Below, piece after piece: positions 24,898-33,918 of a stretch of DNA of 36,124 nucleotides (within the stretch, counting starts at the first letter, position 1; each line of letters starts with the position of its first letter). The stretch lies in assembly GCF_014197535.1 (NCBI RefSeq), contig NZ_JACIFV010000028.1:1-36124 (forward strand), given 5' to 3'. The position numbers were made by a program, and so were the translations under genes. The notes beneath the pieces are model-generated. The model saw only the letters and a program-made list of their open reading frames with translations. It made no database searches and was not told where the DNA came from. The DNA comes from Rhizobium aethiopicum (GTDB taxonomy: Bacteria > Pseudomonadota > Alphaproteobacteria > Rhizobiales > Rhizobiaceae).

Positions 24898-24905
24898 GAC
24901 GCACG
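24898..24905. repeat. Right 8-bp target duplication of the IS66 element
   Basis: GACGCACG, identical to 22082-22089, ends 33 bases from the exoR stop codon. Confidence 0.93.
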
Positions 24906-24938
24906 GGTTGAATGCCGCGTGGCGCTGAACGGAAAGCG

Positions 24939-25733
24939 TCAGTCGGAACCGCTCGCGATTGCGTGCGACAGCGAAACTGCCGTGCGACGGTCGGCCTCAT
25001 TGGCAACCGAGAAGGCCTGCTCCTGCAGCGCTTCCATCCAGCTGCAATCCTTGGGCTTGCAGCGGTCGAGAGCGGCAGTCATCAGCGCGAGACCGCGAGC
25101 CGTCTGGCCTTCGTCGAAAAGAATATTTCCGAAAATCGCCATGGCGCCGGGGTGGCCACTCTTGCGGGCCTGGTTCAACCATTTTTTCGCCTGCTGCGGA
25201 CTAGCGTTGCCGCCCTCGCCGGCCAGCATCATCTGCGCCAGCTGGAACTGTGCTTCGGGAACGCCGAAGGTGGAGGCCACCTGGAAATAGAGCTGGCGCG
25301 CCTGAGTGAGATCAATCTTGACGGGGCTGCCGGCAATTCCATGCTTGTAGTAATTGGCGAGCGAGAGGAGCGCGTTGACGAAGAAGCCGGTATCTTCCGA
25401 GCCGGGTTCGACACCCTGCTGGGCGATCTCACTGTAGATCTTGAAGGCTTCGAAATCGTCCTGGGTGACGCCGTCGCCGTCGGCATACATGTTGGCGAGC
25501 GCCCAGCGCGAGCCGGTATGGCCCTTTTCGGCGGCGTATTTGTAGGCTTCGACCGCCTCCTCTTTCTGCCCGTTTTTGTAGGCCTTGAAGCCGAATTTGA
25601 ACAGATCGAAAGGACCGGACTCCTTGCTGACGTCGCTCTTGATGTCGAAAGCGTGAACCGGGCCGGACAGCGATATTGCCACCCACATGCTCACCAGCAT
25701 GAATTTGAACAGTTTGAACTCGGACGTTACCAT
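24939..25733 (-). CDS. exoR: ExoR, periplasmic Sel1-repeat regulator of exopolysaccharide synthesis
   Basis: A 264-residue protein with a signal peptide (cleavage likely after PVHA, residue 28) and Sel1-like/TPR repeats, including GPFDLFKFGFKAYKNGQKEE, GHTGSRWALANMYADGDGV, FGVPEAQFQLAQMMLAGEGG and SGHPGAMAIFGN. This is close to Sinorhizobium meliloti ExoR as I remember it. ExoR binds the ExoS sensor kinase in the periplasm and holds back ExoS/ChvI signalling, so that succinoglycan, motility and symbiotic traits change when it is degraded. Length and repeats look complete. IS66 lies just past its stop and leaves the coding region intact, but could remove its terminator. Codon use is GC-rich, like core genes. 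Confidence 0.9.
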   Translation of the reverse strand: MVTSEFKLFKFMLVSMWVAISLSGPVHAFDIKSDVSKESGPFDLFKFGFKAYKNGQKEEAVEAYKYAAEKGHTGSRWALANMYADGDGVTQDDFEAFKIYSEIAQQGVEPGSEDTGFFVNALLSLANYYKHGIAGSPVKIDLTQARQLYFQVASTFGVPEAQFQLAQMMLAGEGGNASPQQAKKWLNQARKSGHPGAMAIFGNILFDEGQTARGLALMTAALDRCKPKDCSWMEALQEQAFSVANEADRRTAVSLSHAIASGSD

Positions 25734-25752
25734 TTCAACCGATTTCTTTCGT

Positions 25753-26217
25753 TCATCGCGCGTAGCCGGCGCTGACGCCAGGCATACCGCGGATGTATTC
25801 TTTCGAGGCGAGCGATCCCGCGGCGAGCTCCATGGCCCCTTTGCCCGCGTCGCATCCAGCCCATAGGCCTTTTCTCAAAGGCCGAATTTTCAGCACATCA
25901 TTCAGGACCACCCGGTTCCCGGCACGGTCCGCCTGCAACCTTCTCGGCGCTCTTTCGACGGGCGCGCCATCCGCCTTCCCGCCTTTATCGCATTCGTAAA
26001 TAGCAAATGTGACCAAACCGGTATCGACATCTGCCGTTAAACTCGCCTGCCTGTTCGACCGGGCAGAGAACGACGGCAATGGATGGATCGATGGCATGAT
26101 CGTGAGGTCGAATTTATGGTCGCAATAGCCTTGTCCGGAAAGAAAAACGGCCGCAATCACGCGGCTGTCGCCACTTGCGCCGTACGATCTGCTGTTACCG
26201 GAAAAAAATCGACTCAT
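25753..26217 (-). CDS. Hypothetical protein upstream of exoR
   Basis: An open frame of 154 residues from the ATG at 26217 (MSRFFSGNSRSYGASGDSRV), ending 20 bases before the exoR start on the same strand. Its second half (AIYECDKGGKADGAP, DVLKIRPLRKGLWAGCDAGK, AGSLASKEYIRGMPG) has plausible protein composition and four cysteines in total; the first part is less convincing. I recognise no family. The frame stays open upstream to 26406, but that part reads like noncoding sequence. It may be a real small gene, part of the exoR leader, or chance. Confidence 0.35.
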   Translation of the reverse strand: MSRFFSGNSRSYGASGDSRVIAAVFLSGQGYCDHKFDLTIMPSIHPLPSFSARSNRQASLTADVDTGLVTFAIYECDKGGKADGAPVERAPRRLQADRAGNRVVLNDVLKIRPLRKGLWAGCDAGKGAMELAAGSLASKEYIRGMPGVSAGYAR

Positions 26218-26872
26218 GCTACTGATTACACGCACCGTAAGTCTGCCATCACCTCGCCCGCAAATACCGCTGCGCTCTCTTTGTGGCGGGAAATGGACAA
26301 ATTCACCCCATCGCCACCATACGCATATTAGTGCAAGCAAACGAGTGATTATGGCGTCAATCGTCTGGCTCGGCCTCAGCAATCGTGTCGTTGGATCTCG
26401 TTCCATGGGTTCTTCGTATTGGTTTTGCGGGGCCGATTAAGCACCTAAGCACCGACGCAGGGGTCTCATTTATAAGGAGCTTGGTCGAGCGCTTGAGATC
26501 GGCAATTAGGGTATCGAAGACCGGGTGCAGTTCGAACGCTGACCAACCTGATCAGCGAGTATGGAGCGGTCGAGGTCGATGCCTTGGAGGCTCATGATCC
26601 AGGCCTATCAAAGACGCGGAAGATGGCCGGCGTATTTGGACACAAGCACATGAGCGGTGGTCACTTCTGTCGGCAATTCAACTTGGATCAGTCGTACGCG
26701 GACTGGAGCCTGAGCAACGCCATCGGTGCATCTATGTGAAAATCGTGCAGCTCACTTCGCTGAGAGCAAGCGAGAAGAGCGCCACGAACATCGGTAATGC
26801 AAAGAGGACAACAACCTAATGCGTTTGTCGGTGTGGCAGGAGGCCGTAATCCTTGTGCCTTCTGCGAGATGC
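26218..26872. other. Interval with a decayed coding-like stretch
   Basis: Apart from the possible exoR-upstream ORF, no gene is placed here. From about 26500 to 26739 the plus strand can be read without stops as ...LTNLISEYGAVEVDALE and, later, RKMAGVFGHKHMSGGHFCRQ, ending at TGA 26737-26739. This has protein-like composition but no start or family that I know. Overlapping frames are broken by stops around 26440-26520. It is probably a gene remnant. Confidence 0.35.
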
Positions 26873-27859
26873 TCAGTTGAGATTATAGTATCGCTTGAAC
26901 CAGGAGATGAACTTCGGGATGCCTTCGTGTATACTGGTAGTCGGTCGATAGCCGACAGCCTCAGTTGTTTCGGTCACGTCGGCATAAGTGGCTTTGGTAT
27001 CGCCGGCCTGCATCGGCAAGTATTCGATGTCGGCCTTGCGTCCCATTTCCTGTTCAATGATGGCAATGAAGTCCATAAGGTGTTCACTTCGCGTGTTGCC
27101 AATATTGAACACCCGTGCCGGAGGCTCATATTTATCGGGCTCTGGAGGATTATCCAAGCAGGCTAAGATGCCTGTGACGATGTCATCGATAAATGTGAAA
27201 TCGCGTTTCATCTGCCCGTCATTAAAAACCGGGAGTTTCTTGCCTTCAGCAATTGCCTTTGTAAAGATAAAAAGCGCCATGTCGGGACGCCCCCACGGGC
27301 CATAGACGGTAAAAAAACGCAAGCCGGTCTGCTTCAATCCGAACAAATGACTGTAGCAGTAGCTCATCAGCTCATCCGAGCGCTTCGTCGCAGCATAAAG
27401 TGAAATCGGGCGGTTGACGTCATGTTGGACTGAATATGGCAATTCAGTGTTACCGCCATATACGGAACTCGAGCTCGCATACACGAGATGCTCGAAGCCC
27501 TCAGTGTGTCGACACATTTCGAGTATGGTGACATGCCCCATGCAGTTGCTCGTGATATAACTGTATGGGTTCTCAAGAGAGTAGCGGACTCCCGCCTGCG
27601 CGGCTAGGTGAACAACGCGCTTGAACGGTCCCTGCTCCGCCCAAACCTTTTCCATCGCTGCCTTGTCTGAGATATCACCGTAGACGAACGTGAAATTCTC
27701 GAACTTCGCAAGTTCGGCTAGCCGCGCATGCTTGAGTGTTGGGTCGTAATAATCATTGACGACATCGTAGCCGACGACGATTTCGCCGCGCTCAAGAAGA
27801 CGGCACGCGGTATGAAAACCGATGAAGCCTGCGGCTCCCGTTACAAAAACCTTGCACAT
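26873..27859 (-). CDS. lpsL: UDP-uronate 4-epimerase (LpsL-like, extended SDR)
   Basis: A 328-residue NAD-dependent epimerase. It has TGAAGFIGFHTACRLLERG, the conserved NDYYDPTLKHARL stretch typical of UDP-glucuronate 4-epimerases, HLAAQAGVRYSLENP, SSSSVYGGN, YAATK (Tyr-x-x-x-Lys) and FFTVYGPWGRPDMA. It interconverts UDP-glucuronate and UDP-galacturonate, or the N-acetyl equivalents, for LPS or capsule. Its ATG shares one base with the stop of the dehydrogenase gene upstream, so the two enzymes likely act in sequence: oxidation at C6, then 4-epimerisation. With a TviB-type partner the substrate may be UDP-GlcNAcA (a TviC-like role); the sequence itself looks nearer to LpsL/CapI. Confidence 0.85.
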   Translation of the reverse strand: MCKVFVTGAAGFIGFHTACRLLERGEIVVGYDVVNDYYDPTLKHARLAELAKFENFTFVYGDISDKAAMEKVWAEQGPFKRVVHLAAQAGVRYSLENPYSYITSNCMGHVTILEMCRHTEGFEHLVYASSSSVYGGNTELPYSVQHDVNRPISLYAATKRSDELMSYCYSHLFGLKQTGLRFFTVYGPWGRPDMALFIFTKAIAEGKKLPVFNDGQMKRDFTFIDDIVTGILACLDNPPEPDKYEPPARVFNIGNTRSEHLMDFIAIIEQEMGRKADIEYLPMQAGDTKATYADVTETTEAVGYRPTTSIHEGIPKFISWFKRYYNLN

Positions 27860-29142
27860 TAAAGGCTCCAGTTCAGGCGTTTCGAGGCGTCGAGAGCGTC
27901 CTTGTCTAGGACAGATTTGACGTCGATGATAACCCCGCCCTCTACAACCTTGGAAATGTAAGAATTGAATTCACTTACATAGCTTTCATGTGGAACCGCA
28001 AGGATCAATCCATCCAGCTGATCAAACTCTATGAGGGGCCGCAGCACCACATTATACTCCTCGTGAGCCTCTTCGGCTGAAGCCAACGGGTCATGCACTA
28101 TTGGCTCAATGCCGAACTGTCGTAGTTCCCTAATAATATCCGGAACGCGACTATTTCTTAAATCTGGAACATTCTCCTTGAACGTCAGTCCGAGAATGCC
28201 AATCCGAGCGTCGTTCAGCGGACGCTTTGCGGCAACCAGCATCTTGATCATCTTCTGGGCTACAAAGGCGCCCATGCCATCGTTGATGCGTCGCCCGGAC
28301 AGGATCACTTGCGGATGATATCCCAGCGATTCAGCCTTTGCGGTCAGGTAGTAAGGATCAACTCCAATACAGTGCCCGCCAACGAGTCCGGGGCTGAACG
28401 GAAGAAAATTCCATTTGGTGCCGGCAGCAGCCAGGACCTCGCTAGTACGTATATTCATTCGCTCGAAAATGATGGCAAGCTCATTCATGAGAGCTATGTT
28501 TAAGTCCCGCTGTGTATTTTCAATAACCTTTGCTGCCTCCGCCACCTTAATTGACGATGCCTTGTAAATCCCAGCGTCCACAACGGCTTCATAGACGGCG
28601 GCAATCTCGTCCAGGCTTTCCGCCGTGTCTCCCGATACCACCTTCGTTATCGTCTTAAACGTGTGCTTTTTGTCACCTGGATTAATGCGCTCCGGTGAAT
28701 AGCCGAGGTTGAAGTCCACGCCTTGGCGAAGCCCCGAGAGTTCGGAAAGGATCGGCCCACATATCTCCTCGGTCGCGCCAGGAAAGACCGTCGATTCGAA
28801 AACGACGATATCGCCGACCTTGAGTAACGAAGCCACCGTTCTAGACGCAGCGATGAGGGGCGTGAGATCCGGTTGACGATTTTCATCTATAGGTGTGGGA
28901 ACCGCCACGATGTAAAAGTTACAATCCTTCACATCGGCGACATCATAGGTCAGTTTGAGACATGAGTTTCGCAGGACCGCACCATCGACCTCCCCGGTTA
29001 CGTCCTTGCCAGCTTTCAGGGTCTCAATACGGTATGTTTTGACGTCGAATCCCACTACCATCGGAAACTTTTCTGCCAATGCCACCGCAACGGGCAAACC
29101 GACATATCCGAGACCGATGACAGCTATCTTTCGGGCCATCAT
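27859..29142 (-). CDS. UDP-N-acetylglucosamine/galactosamine C6 dehydrogenase (TviB/WbpO type)
   Basis: A 427-residue nucleotide-sugar dehydrogenase of the UDP-glucose/GDP-mannose dehydrogenase superfamily. It has the Rossmann motif IAVIGLGYVGLPVAVALAEK, VAVPTPIDE, the VFESTVFPGATEE block, KVIENTQRDLNIALMNELAI (middle helix) and GLVGGHCIGVDPYYLT, which carries the catalytic cysteine. The WNFLPFSPGLVGGHCIGVDP form is typical of the TviB/WbpO group, which oxidises UDP-HexNAc to the uronate, rather than of plain UDP-glucose dehydrogenase. The ATG at 29142 has GAGGA 6 bases upstream; an earlier in-frame start would add eight residues. It is the first gene of a two-gene operon. Confidence 0.88.
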   Translation of the reverse strand: MMARKIAVIGLGYVGLPVAVALAEKFPMVVGFDVKTYRIETLKAGKDVTGEVDGAVLRNSCLKLTYDVADVKDCNFYIVAVPTPIDENRQPDLTPLIAASRTVASLLKVGDIVVFESTVFPGATEEICGPILSELSGLRQGVDFNLGYSPERINPGDKKHTFKTITKVVSGDTAESLDEIAAVYEAVVDAGIYKASSIKVAEAAKVIENTQRDLNIALMNELAIIFERMNIRTSEVLAAAGTKWNFLPFSPGLVGGHCIGVDPYYLTAKAESLGYHPQVILSGRRINDGMGAFVAQKMIKMLVAAKRPLNDARIGILGLTFKENVPDLRNSRVPDIIRELRQFGIEPIVHDPLASAEEAHEEYNVVLRPLIEFDQLDGLILAVPHESYVSEFNSYISKVVEGGVIIDVKSVLDKDALDASKRLNWSL

Positions 29143-29489
29143 GTTATCCTCATTCTTTGCCACCACACCTTGCGTGGCACCTAAACGATATCTTCAAAGA
29201 AAGCTAGGCTAAGACCGCATCCACCATCTCACAGAAGCTTGGACGTTCGCGACTTGATGTTAAAAAAGGAGTTCGTGCATCGCCGTTGTGAGTGCTGGAT
29301 GACCCCGGATGAAATATGGTGCTGGCCTGCTCGCCACCTTGGATGGCTGCAGGGCCCCAGACGGCCGTACTCGATTCTCGCAGACACGGACAAGTAGCGA
29401 CCGCGCGGCTGACGAGATTACCAAACGAATTGGCTCTCGAGATCTCCAAACGTGGCTTCTAGCAAGGCAGCTGGATGGCCTTGTCGTTG
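29143..29489. other. Intergenic stretch upstream of the dehydrogenase gene
   Basis: The first part must hold the promoter of the dehydrogenase/epimerase pair; no box is clear. The rest, up to about 29489, shows only short overlapping open frames on both strands with no family resemblance, and merges into the end of the decayed NTase-HEPN copy. Confidence 0.35.
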
Positions 29490-30224
29490 AGACCTGGCGG
29501 GCTAATGCCTTGTACTCGCCGCGGTACGTGACGGTCGACGACACTCGCAGCATTCCCACAGTTCCGCGTGTTTGAGCGAATCGCATTCTCAATGCTGCTC
29601 GTGGGGATGGCCTCAGCTATCCGTCTATCCTGCTCCTCACCTACGGAGCGAATATATAATCTATGGGAGGGTGGGCCGTAATCAGTAGGCGTTGGCAGGA
29701 AGCCCTTGTGTTCCAAGGTCTGGTGCAAATCGCAGGCAGCGACATCAAGGTTCTCGTGATATCAAAAGCGGCGCCTTCGGGGAACTGTTTGAGCAGCTTC
29801 AGGCGGTTTGAAAAATGTTCTCGCGTTATGTGCTGCGGTGCTTCTCGCAAGAGGGACTGAGGCTCCGCCATAGGAACATCCAGCGCTTTAGAAAGGTGTC
29901 TTCCTTGCGGTTACCAAAGAAGAAAGTACCCATTCTTCAGGCAGTTGTTCACTCGCACCTGGAGTGGACGATCAAGCTACCGCCTTCCGTGCGAATTGTC
30001 GTGGATCACTCGGTCGATGAGAAGATCGAAGTGTGACCGATAACACTTCTTGGTGAAGGGTTCATTTTGGCGCATGAGCCAAATAGGATCTCCAGGAACT
30101 GTCCGCGATTCTCGAATTTCGCCGTGCCGTGCTTCAGCGCCTCTTGAAACTCGTGCGGGATCTCCAGGATATGGCAAATCTCGCACTGTTTACGACGTGG
30201 ACTATGATGGAGAGACGACTTCAT
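29490..30224 (-). pseudogene. Decayed copy of the nucleotidyltransferase-HEPN gene
   Basis: The minus strand follows the intact gene at 34232-35158 almost from start to end but has many small deletions and frameshifts. It opens MKSSLHHSPRRKQCEICHIL (intact copy: MKSSLNHMPLRKQREIGRIL), continues with FGSCAK and FDLLI-like pieces, a shared IVHSR stretch, then DYGPPSHRLYIRS and EEQDRRIAEA (intact: NYGPPSHNIKFLRS and EEQDRRLAEA). The homology extends slightly upstream of the start (PVDGA against PIDGA). The copy is inverted relative to the intact one, with traA between them. It cannot make a functional protein. Confidence 0.85.
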
Positions 30225-30354
30225 GGCGCCATCTACAGGCGTAGATCCGGCATCGTCCACCGCCTTTCTTGACTGCACTTTACGTCAAGTTCACACATTG
30301 GAGGCGTCTCGCGGGGTACTTATGACTCGCGACACCTGTGCAGCTTGGCTGAGC

Positions 30355-33300
30355 TTAAAAACGAACCGAGGTTGAAGTTGGTGCTCCGCTCCATCGATCA
30401 TCTGTCGTGCCGAGGACCGACGGCGTCAAATCATCGTTGCCTCGGCCGCCTCTCCAGTCGCGGTCAAAAACTGAGGCCACGGCCACGGCTAATAGCGCGC
30501 TGCCGCCTTTCCGCGAGGATCTGCTGACTGCTTTCCGTGCGCACGGTCTGCTGCAGGACCTTAAACCTCTCCTGCATCGCCGCAAAGGCATGGCGCTGCG
30601 CCGGCGGCCACGCAGGCGGCCAAGCCGATCAGGGCTCACGGCAAGATCGTCGGCGAGCCTGCGGGGTTCGGTGCCGGCCTCTGAAGCAAGCGCATTCAGG
30701 GCGACAAGTGCGCCATCCGGATCGCGATAGATCTTTTCCAGCACCGGTCGCAGCAGCGTTTCCCGTTCCTTCCACACTGGGGATGACAACTGCGCCAACC
30801 GCGCATCTTCATTGAGGCTTCTGGCGAAGTCGGTGGTCGGCGGGATCAGATAATGGGCTTTGCCGGCGTTTGCGCCCGAGGTGGGCTGGGGTTCAGTTGG
30901 GTGGGATTCAGTTCGCACCTCGCTATAGGAGACGCGCCGTTCCCGCTCGATCGCAAAGCCGAGCGCCATGCTTGCCCGCTCCCAGAGCTTTTCCACCTGC
31001 TGTCGCTTTGCGGCAATCCACGCAAAGCGCCGCGAGATGTCCCCCTCGATCTCGGCCGCAGCCAGCGAGAGATGATCGAGCCCGCGGCGGCGAGCGAAGT
31101 CCTCGGCATGGGCCCGATAGCCGGCCTCGCTTTCAAAATCGAGCGTCGTCGTCTTGGCGCCGGAGCGCGATAGTCGCTCGACGAGCGGCTTGAACAGATC
31201 CGGCCGATGACTTTCCCGCTCGATGCGGTCCTGGCGGGCTTCGGCGGTTTCGATCTGCCTGGCCGTCCAGATGTTGCGGTCGACCTCCCGCTCCTCGTAA
31301 TGCTTTTGACCTGTCTCTTCATCGACAACGGCAATCTGGACCTTGACCCTTTCGACACCGTCCTTGCGCAGCATGACAGTATCGCCTTCAGAAACACCAC
31401 CCTCTTCGAGCGCCTTCGGCAGGCTCACGCCCCACAGCCGATGGACGGTTCCGTCGTCGGTCCTGACATCGGCATAGGGGCTGTCGTCGGCATCCTCGTC
31501 ATCAGGCCGGAATTTGGCCTCTCCGGTTTCGACAAGCTCGCCGGTCACGCCGGCGGCATGATCGACACGCGGCTTGCGCCCCCATTCCGGCTTTGGCTCA
31601 AAATCCTCCTTGGCTGCATAAAGATCGACGCGATCGCGATGCCTCGTCATCGCCACATAGGTCAGGTGTTGGTCCATCATGCCGGTGGCAAGCACGAAGG
31701 TGCGCTCGACGGTGGTGCCCTGAGCTTTGTGGATCGTTGCGGCATAGCCGTGATCGACATTGCGATAGCTGTCTTCGCTGAAGACGACTTTATGGCCATT
31801 GTCGAGACGAACCGACATCAGAGCTTCGCCGCGTTTGTCACCGGTGGAGATGACCGTGCCGAGGATGCCGTTCTTGACGTATTGCGGACCATAACTCCTG
31901 GCCCGGGGCTCGAGGAAGCGGGCGTTCTCCAGGAAGATGATGCGGTCGCCTACGGCGAACCCCCGCGCCCCGCGTGCGGTCTGGAAGGTGCGGCTGTCAG
32001 AAAGCGCACCCTCGCCGGCCATCACCGCACGCAGCGCCTCGTTCAGCTTGCCGACATCGTCATTGGTGTGGGCAAGCACGAGCAGTTCGTCGCCGCGCAG
32101 CCTGCCATCCCTGCCCTCAGCAACGGATCGACCGATTGCCTCTCTGCGCGCCTGGCTCCAGTCGCTAACAATCCGGTCGATCGTTTCCGCGCGCGTGCCC
32201 GCCTCGGCGAGGTGACCATGCCGGGCATAGGCGTCGAGACCTTTCTCGATCTCGCCGCGGGCAAAGAGCCGCGAGGCCTCACGCGCCCATTCTTCGCGCT
32301 GGCGGCGCACGCCGGCAAGTTCGGCAAAGCCGATGCGGTCGCTGATCGCCCGAAAGGCAGCGCCCGCCTGGATCGGCTGGAGCTGCATGGCGTCGCCGAC
32401 GAGAACGACTTTCGCGCCCGCCGCCTCGACGATGTCAAGCACACGGGCCATCTGCTGCGACGCCACCATGCCGGCTTCATCAATGACGAGCACATCACCG
32501 CGATGGAGCGTGTCGCGCCCATTCGCCCAGGCCAGTTCCCAGGCGGCAAGTGTGCGTGACTTGATGCCGGAACTGTCTTCCAAGCCTTCCGCTGCCTTGC
32601 CCGCAATGGCGGCACCGATCACCCGACGGCCTTTGCGTTCCCAGGCAAGGCGGGCTGCCGCCAGCAGCGTCGACTTGCCGGCGCCGGCAAGGCCGACAAC
32701 AGCCGCTATGCCGCTGTCGCCGGTGACATGACGGATGGCATCGACCTGCTCCGCATCAAGCCTGAAGGGTTTTGCCGGGTCGCCGGTCTCGACGTTTTGA
32801 ACAGCGGCGGCCACTTGGGCACCGGAGATACCGAAGCCCTTTCGTTCCGAGAGAACCTCAGCCGAGCGCGCCATGTCATATTCGATGCGCAGGATCTCGC
32901 GCGTGGTGAACACCGCCGGCGCGACCGCCTTGCCGGTCTCAGCCTCGAACTCCTGCGGCTTCAGCATCACCAGTTCATCCGACGCCATCAGCCGGGCGCG
33001 GATATTCGTGAAGTCTGCCGGATCGTCGACATAGCGGTGCAGCGCCTTGGCGATATCCCTCTCGTCGAAGGTGGAGCGCTCGTTGCCGAGCTGCTTCAGC
33101 AACAGCTCCGGCTCTGCCAGCAGCCGGTCGGCCATCTCCTGCCGGCGGGCGAGATCGGCCGGCGCGAAATAGAGCTCCCTCCTCTTTCGCGCCAATGCCG
33201 CCTTCTCCGGCCCGAGGTGCCTTTGCGCGATGCCGTCGAAACCCTGTTCGGCATAGGAGCGGCCATCGAGGCGGATCTCATGACCGGCAAGCGCCAGATG

Positions 33301-33918
33301 CCGGTTGGCTGTTTCCGCCCAGGCGATCTTCCAGGCCTTCAAAGTTTCCTTGTCGCCGGCCCAGCGTTCATAGATGATCTTGCCGGTGTTCTTGCGACGT
33401 AATGGCTCCCCATTTCCCCCTAAAACAGGAGAGTTTTTCGGACCAAAGCCATCTTCGGTCAACGCCCGCAATGTAGTCATCATATGGATGTGTGGATTAC
33501 CGTCCTTGTCATGATAGACCCAATCGGCGACAATTCCCGTCGCGGCAACAGTGTCCCGCACAAACTCGCGCACCAGCGCGACGTTCTCCACCCTCGTCAG
33601 TTCCTCCGGCAGCGCGATGATCAGCTCGCGGGCGAGCCTCGCGTTCGCCTGCGTCTCGAACGCCTCGACGGCATTCCACAGTCCCTCGCTCGCCCTCGCT
33701 ACCGAAGAGCCGTCGATCAGCTCGCGCAGCCAAGCGGGAATGTGCTCAGGAAACGCCAGTTCCTCATACACCAGCTCTGGACTCCCGCCGCGATAGCTGA
33801 AAGATCTGCCCACCTGGTGATCCGTCATTCGTGTGCGATGACGATAGGCGGCGGCGGCGACGACGCTGCGTCCGGCACCCCTGCTGATTACCTGCGCTCT
33901 GACAAACATGATCGCCAA
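30355..33918 (-). CDS. traA: Conjugative relaxase/helicase TraA, 3' end altered by deletion and frameshift
   Basis: A 1187-residue MOBQ-type relaxase with helicase domain. The N-terminal MobA/MobL part has MFVRAQVISRGAGRSVVAAA and the metal-binding HIH at 143-145 (in DKDGNPHIHMM). The helicase has GLAGAGKSTL (Lys415), VLVIDEAGM and a late TIHKAQGTTVERTFVL block. It nicks and unwinds plasmid DNA at oriT. The start is probably the TTG at 33918, which has AGGAGA 5-6 bases upstream; the ATG at 33909 is the alternative. After LGRLRG (near 30610) the frame becomes Arg-rich and unlike the family, while the usual end (PPAQRHAFAAMQERFKVLQQ...) lies in another frame and stops at 30464. A large internal deletion is inferred. 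No traC, traD or traG is adjacent. Confidence 0.85.
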   Translation of the reverse strand: MAIMFVRAQVISRGAGRSVVAAAAYRHRTRMTDHQVGRSFSYRGGSPELVYEELAFPEHIPAWLRELIDGSSVARASEGLWNAVEAFETQANARLARELIIALPEELTRVENVALVREFVRDTVAATGIVADWVYHDKDGNPHIHMMTTLRALTEDGFGPKNSPVLGGNGEPLRRKNTGKIIYERWAGDKETLKAWKIAWAETANRHLALAGHEIRLDGRSYAEQGFDGIAQRHLGPEKAALARKRRELYFAPADLARRQEMADRLLAEPELLLKQLGNERSTFDERDIAKALHRYVDDPADFTNIRARLMASDELVMLKPQEFEAETGKAVAPAVFTTREILRIEYDMARSAEVLSERKGFGISGAQVAAAVQNVETGDPAKPFRLDAEQVDAIRHVTGDSGIAAVVGLAGAGKSTLLAAARLAWERKGRRVIGAAIAGKAAEGLEDSSGIKSRTLAAWELAWANGRDTLHRGDVLVIDEAGMVASQQMARVLDIVEAAGAKVVLVGDAMQLQPIQAGAAFRAISDRIGFAELAGVRRQREEWAREASRLFARGEIEKGLDAYARHGHLAEAGTRAETIDRIVSDWSQARREAIGRSVAEGRDGRLRGDELLVLAHTNDDVGKLNEALRAVMAGEGALSDSRTFQTARGARGFAVGDRIIFLENARFLEPRARSYGPQYVKNGILGTVISTGDKRGEALMSVRLDNGHKVVFSEDSYRNVDHGYAATIHKAQGTTVERTFVLATGMMDQHLTYVAMTRHRDRVDLYAAKEDFEPKPEWGRKPRVDHAAGVTGELVETGEAKFRPDDEDADDSPYADVRTDDGTVHRLWGVSLPKALEEGGVSEGDTVMLRKDGVERVKVQIAVVDEETGQKHYEEREVDRNIWTARQIETAEARQDRIERESHRPDLFKPLVERLSRSGAKTTTLDFESEAGYRAHAEDFARRRGLDHLSLAAAEIEGDISRRFAWIAAKRQQVEKLWERASMALGFAIERERRVSYSEVRTESHPTEPQPTSGANAGKAHYLIPPTTDFARSLNEDARLAQLSSPVWKERETLLRPVLEKIYRDPDGALVALNALASEAGTEPRRLADDLAVSPDRLGRLRGRRRSAMPLRRCRRGLRSCSRPCARKAVSRSSRKGGSALLAVAVASVFDRDWRGGRGNDDLTPSVLGTTDDRWSGAPTSTSVRF

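Noticed and set aside
25753..26406. Full 217-residue version of the ORF upstream of exoR
   Set aside because: The first ~63 residues look noncoding and lack a ribosome site; only the part from 26217 was kept, at low confidence.
30407..30815. Short plus-strand frames over the 3' end of traA
   Set aside because: They are antisense to traA; the true signal there is the out-of-frame TraA C-terminus on the minus strand.
31207..32559. 450-residue plus-strand frame over traA
   Set aside because: Antisense shadow of the helicase region of traA; composition is typical of reverse-read GC-rich codons.
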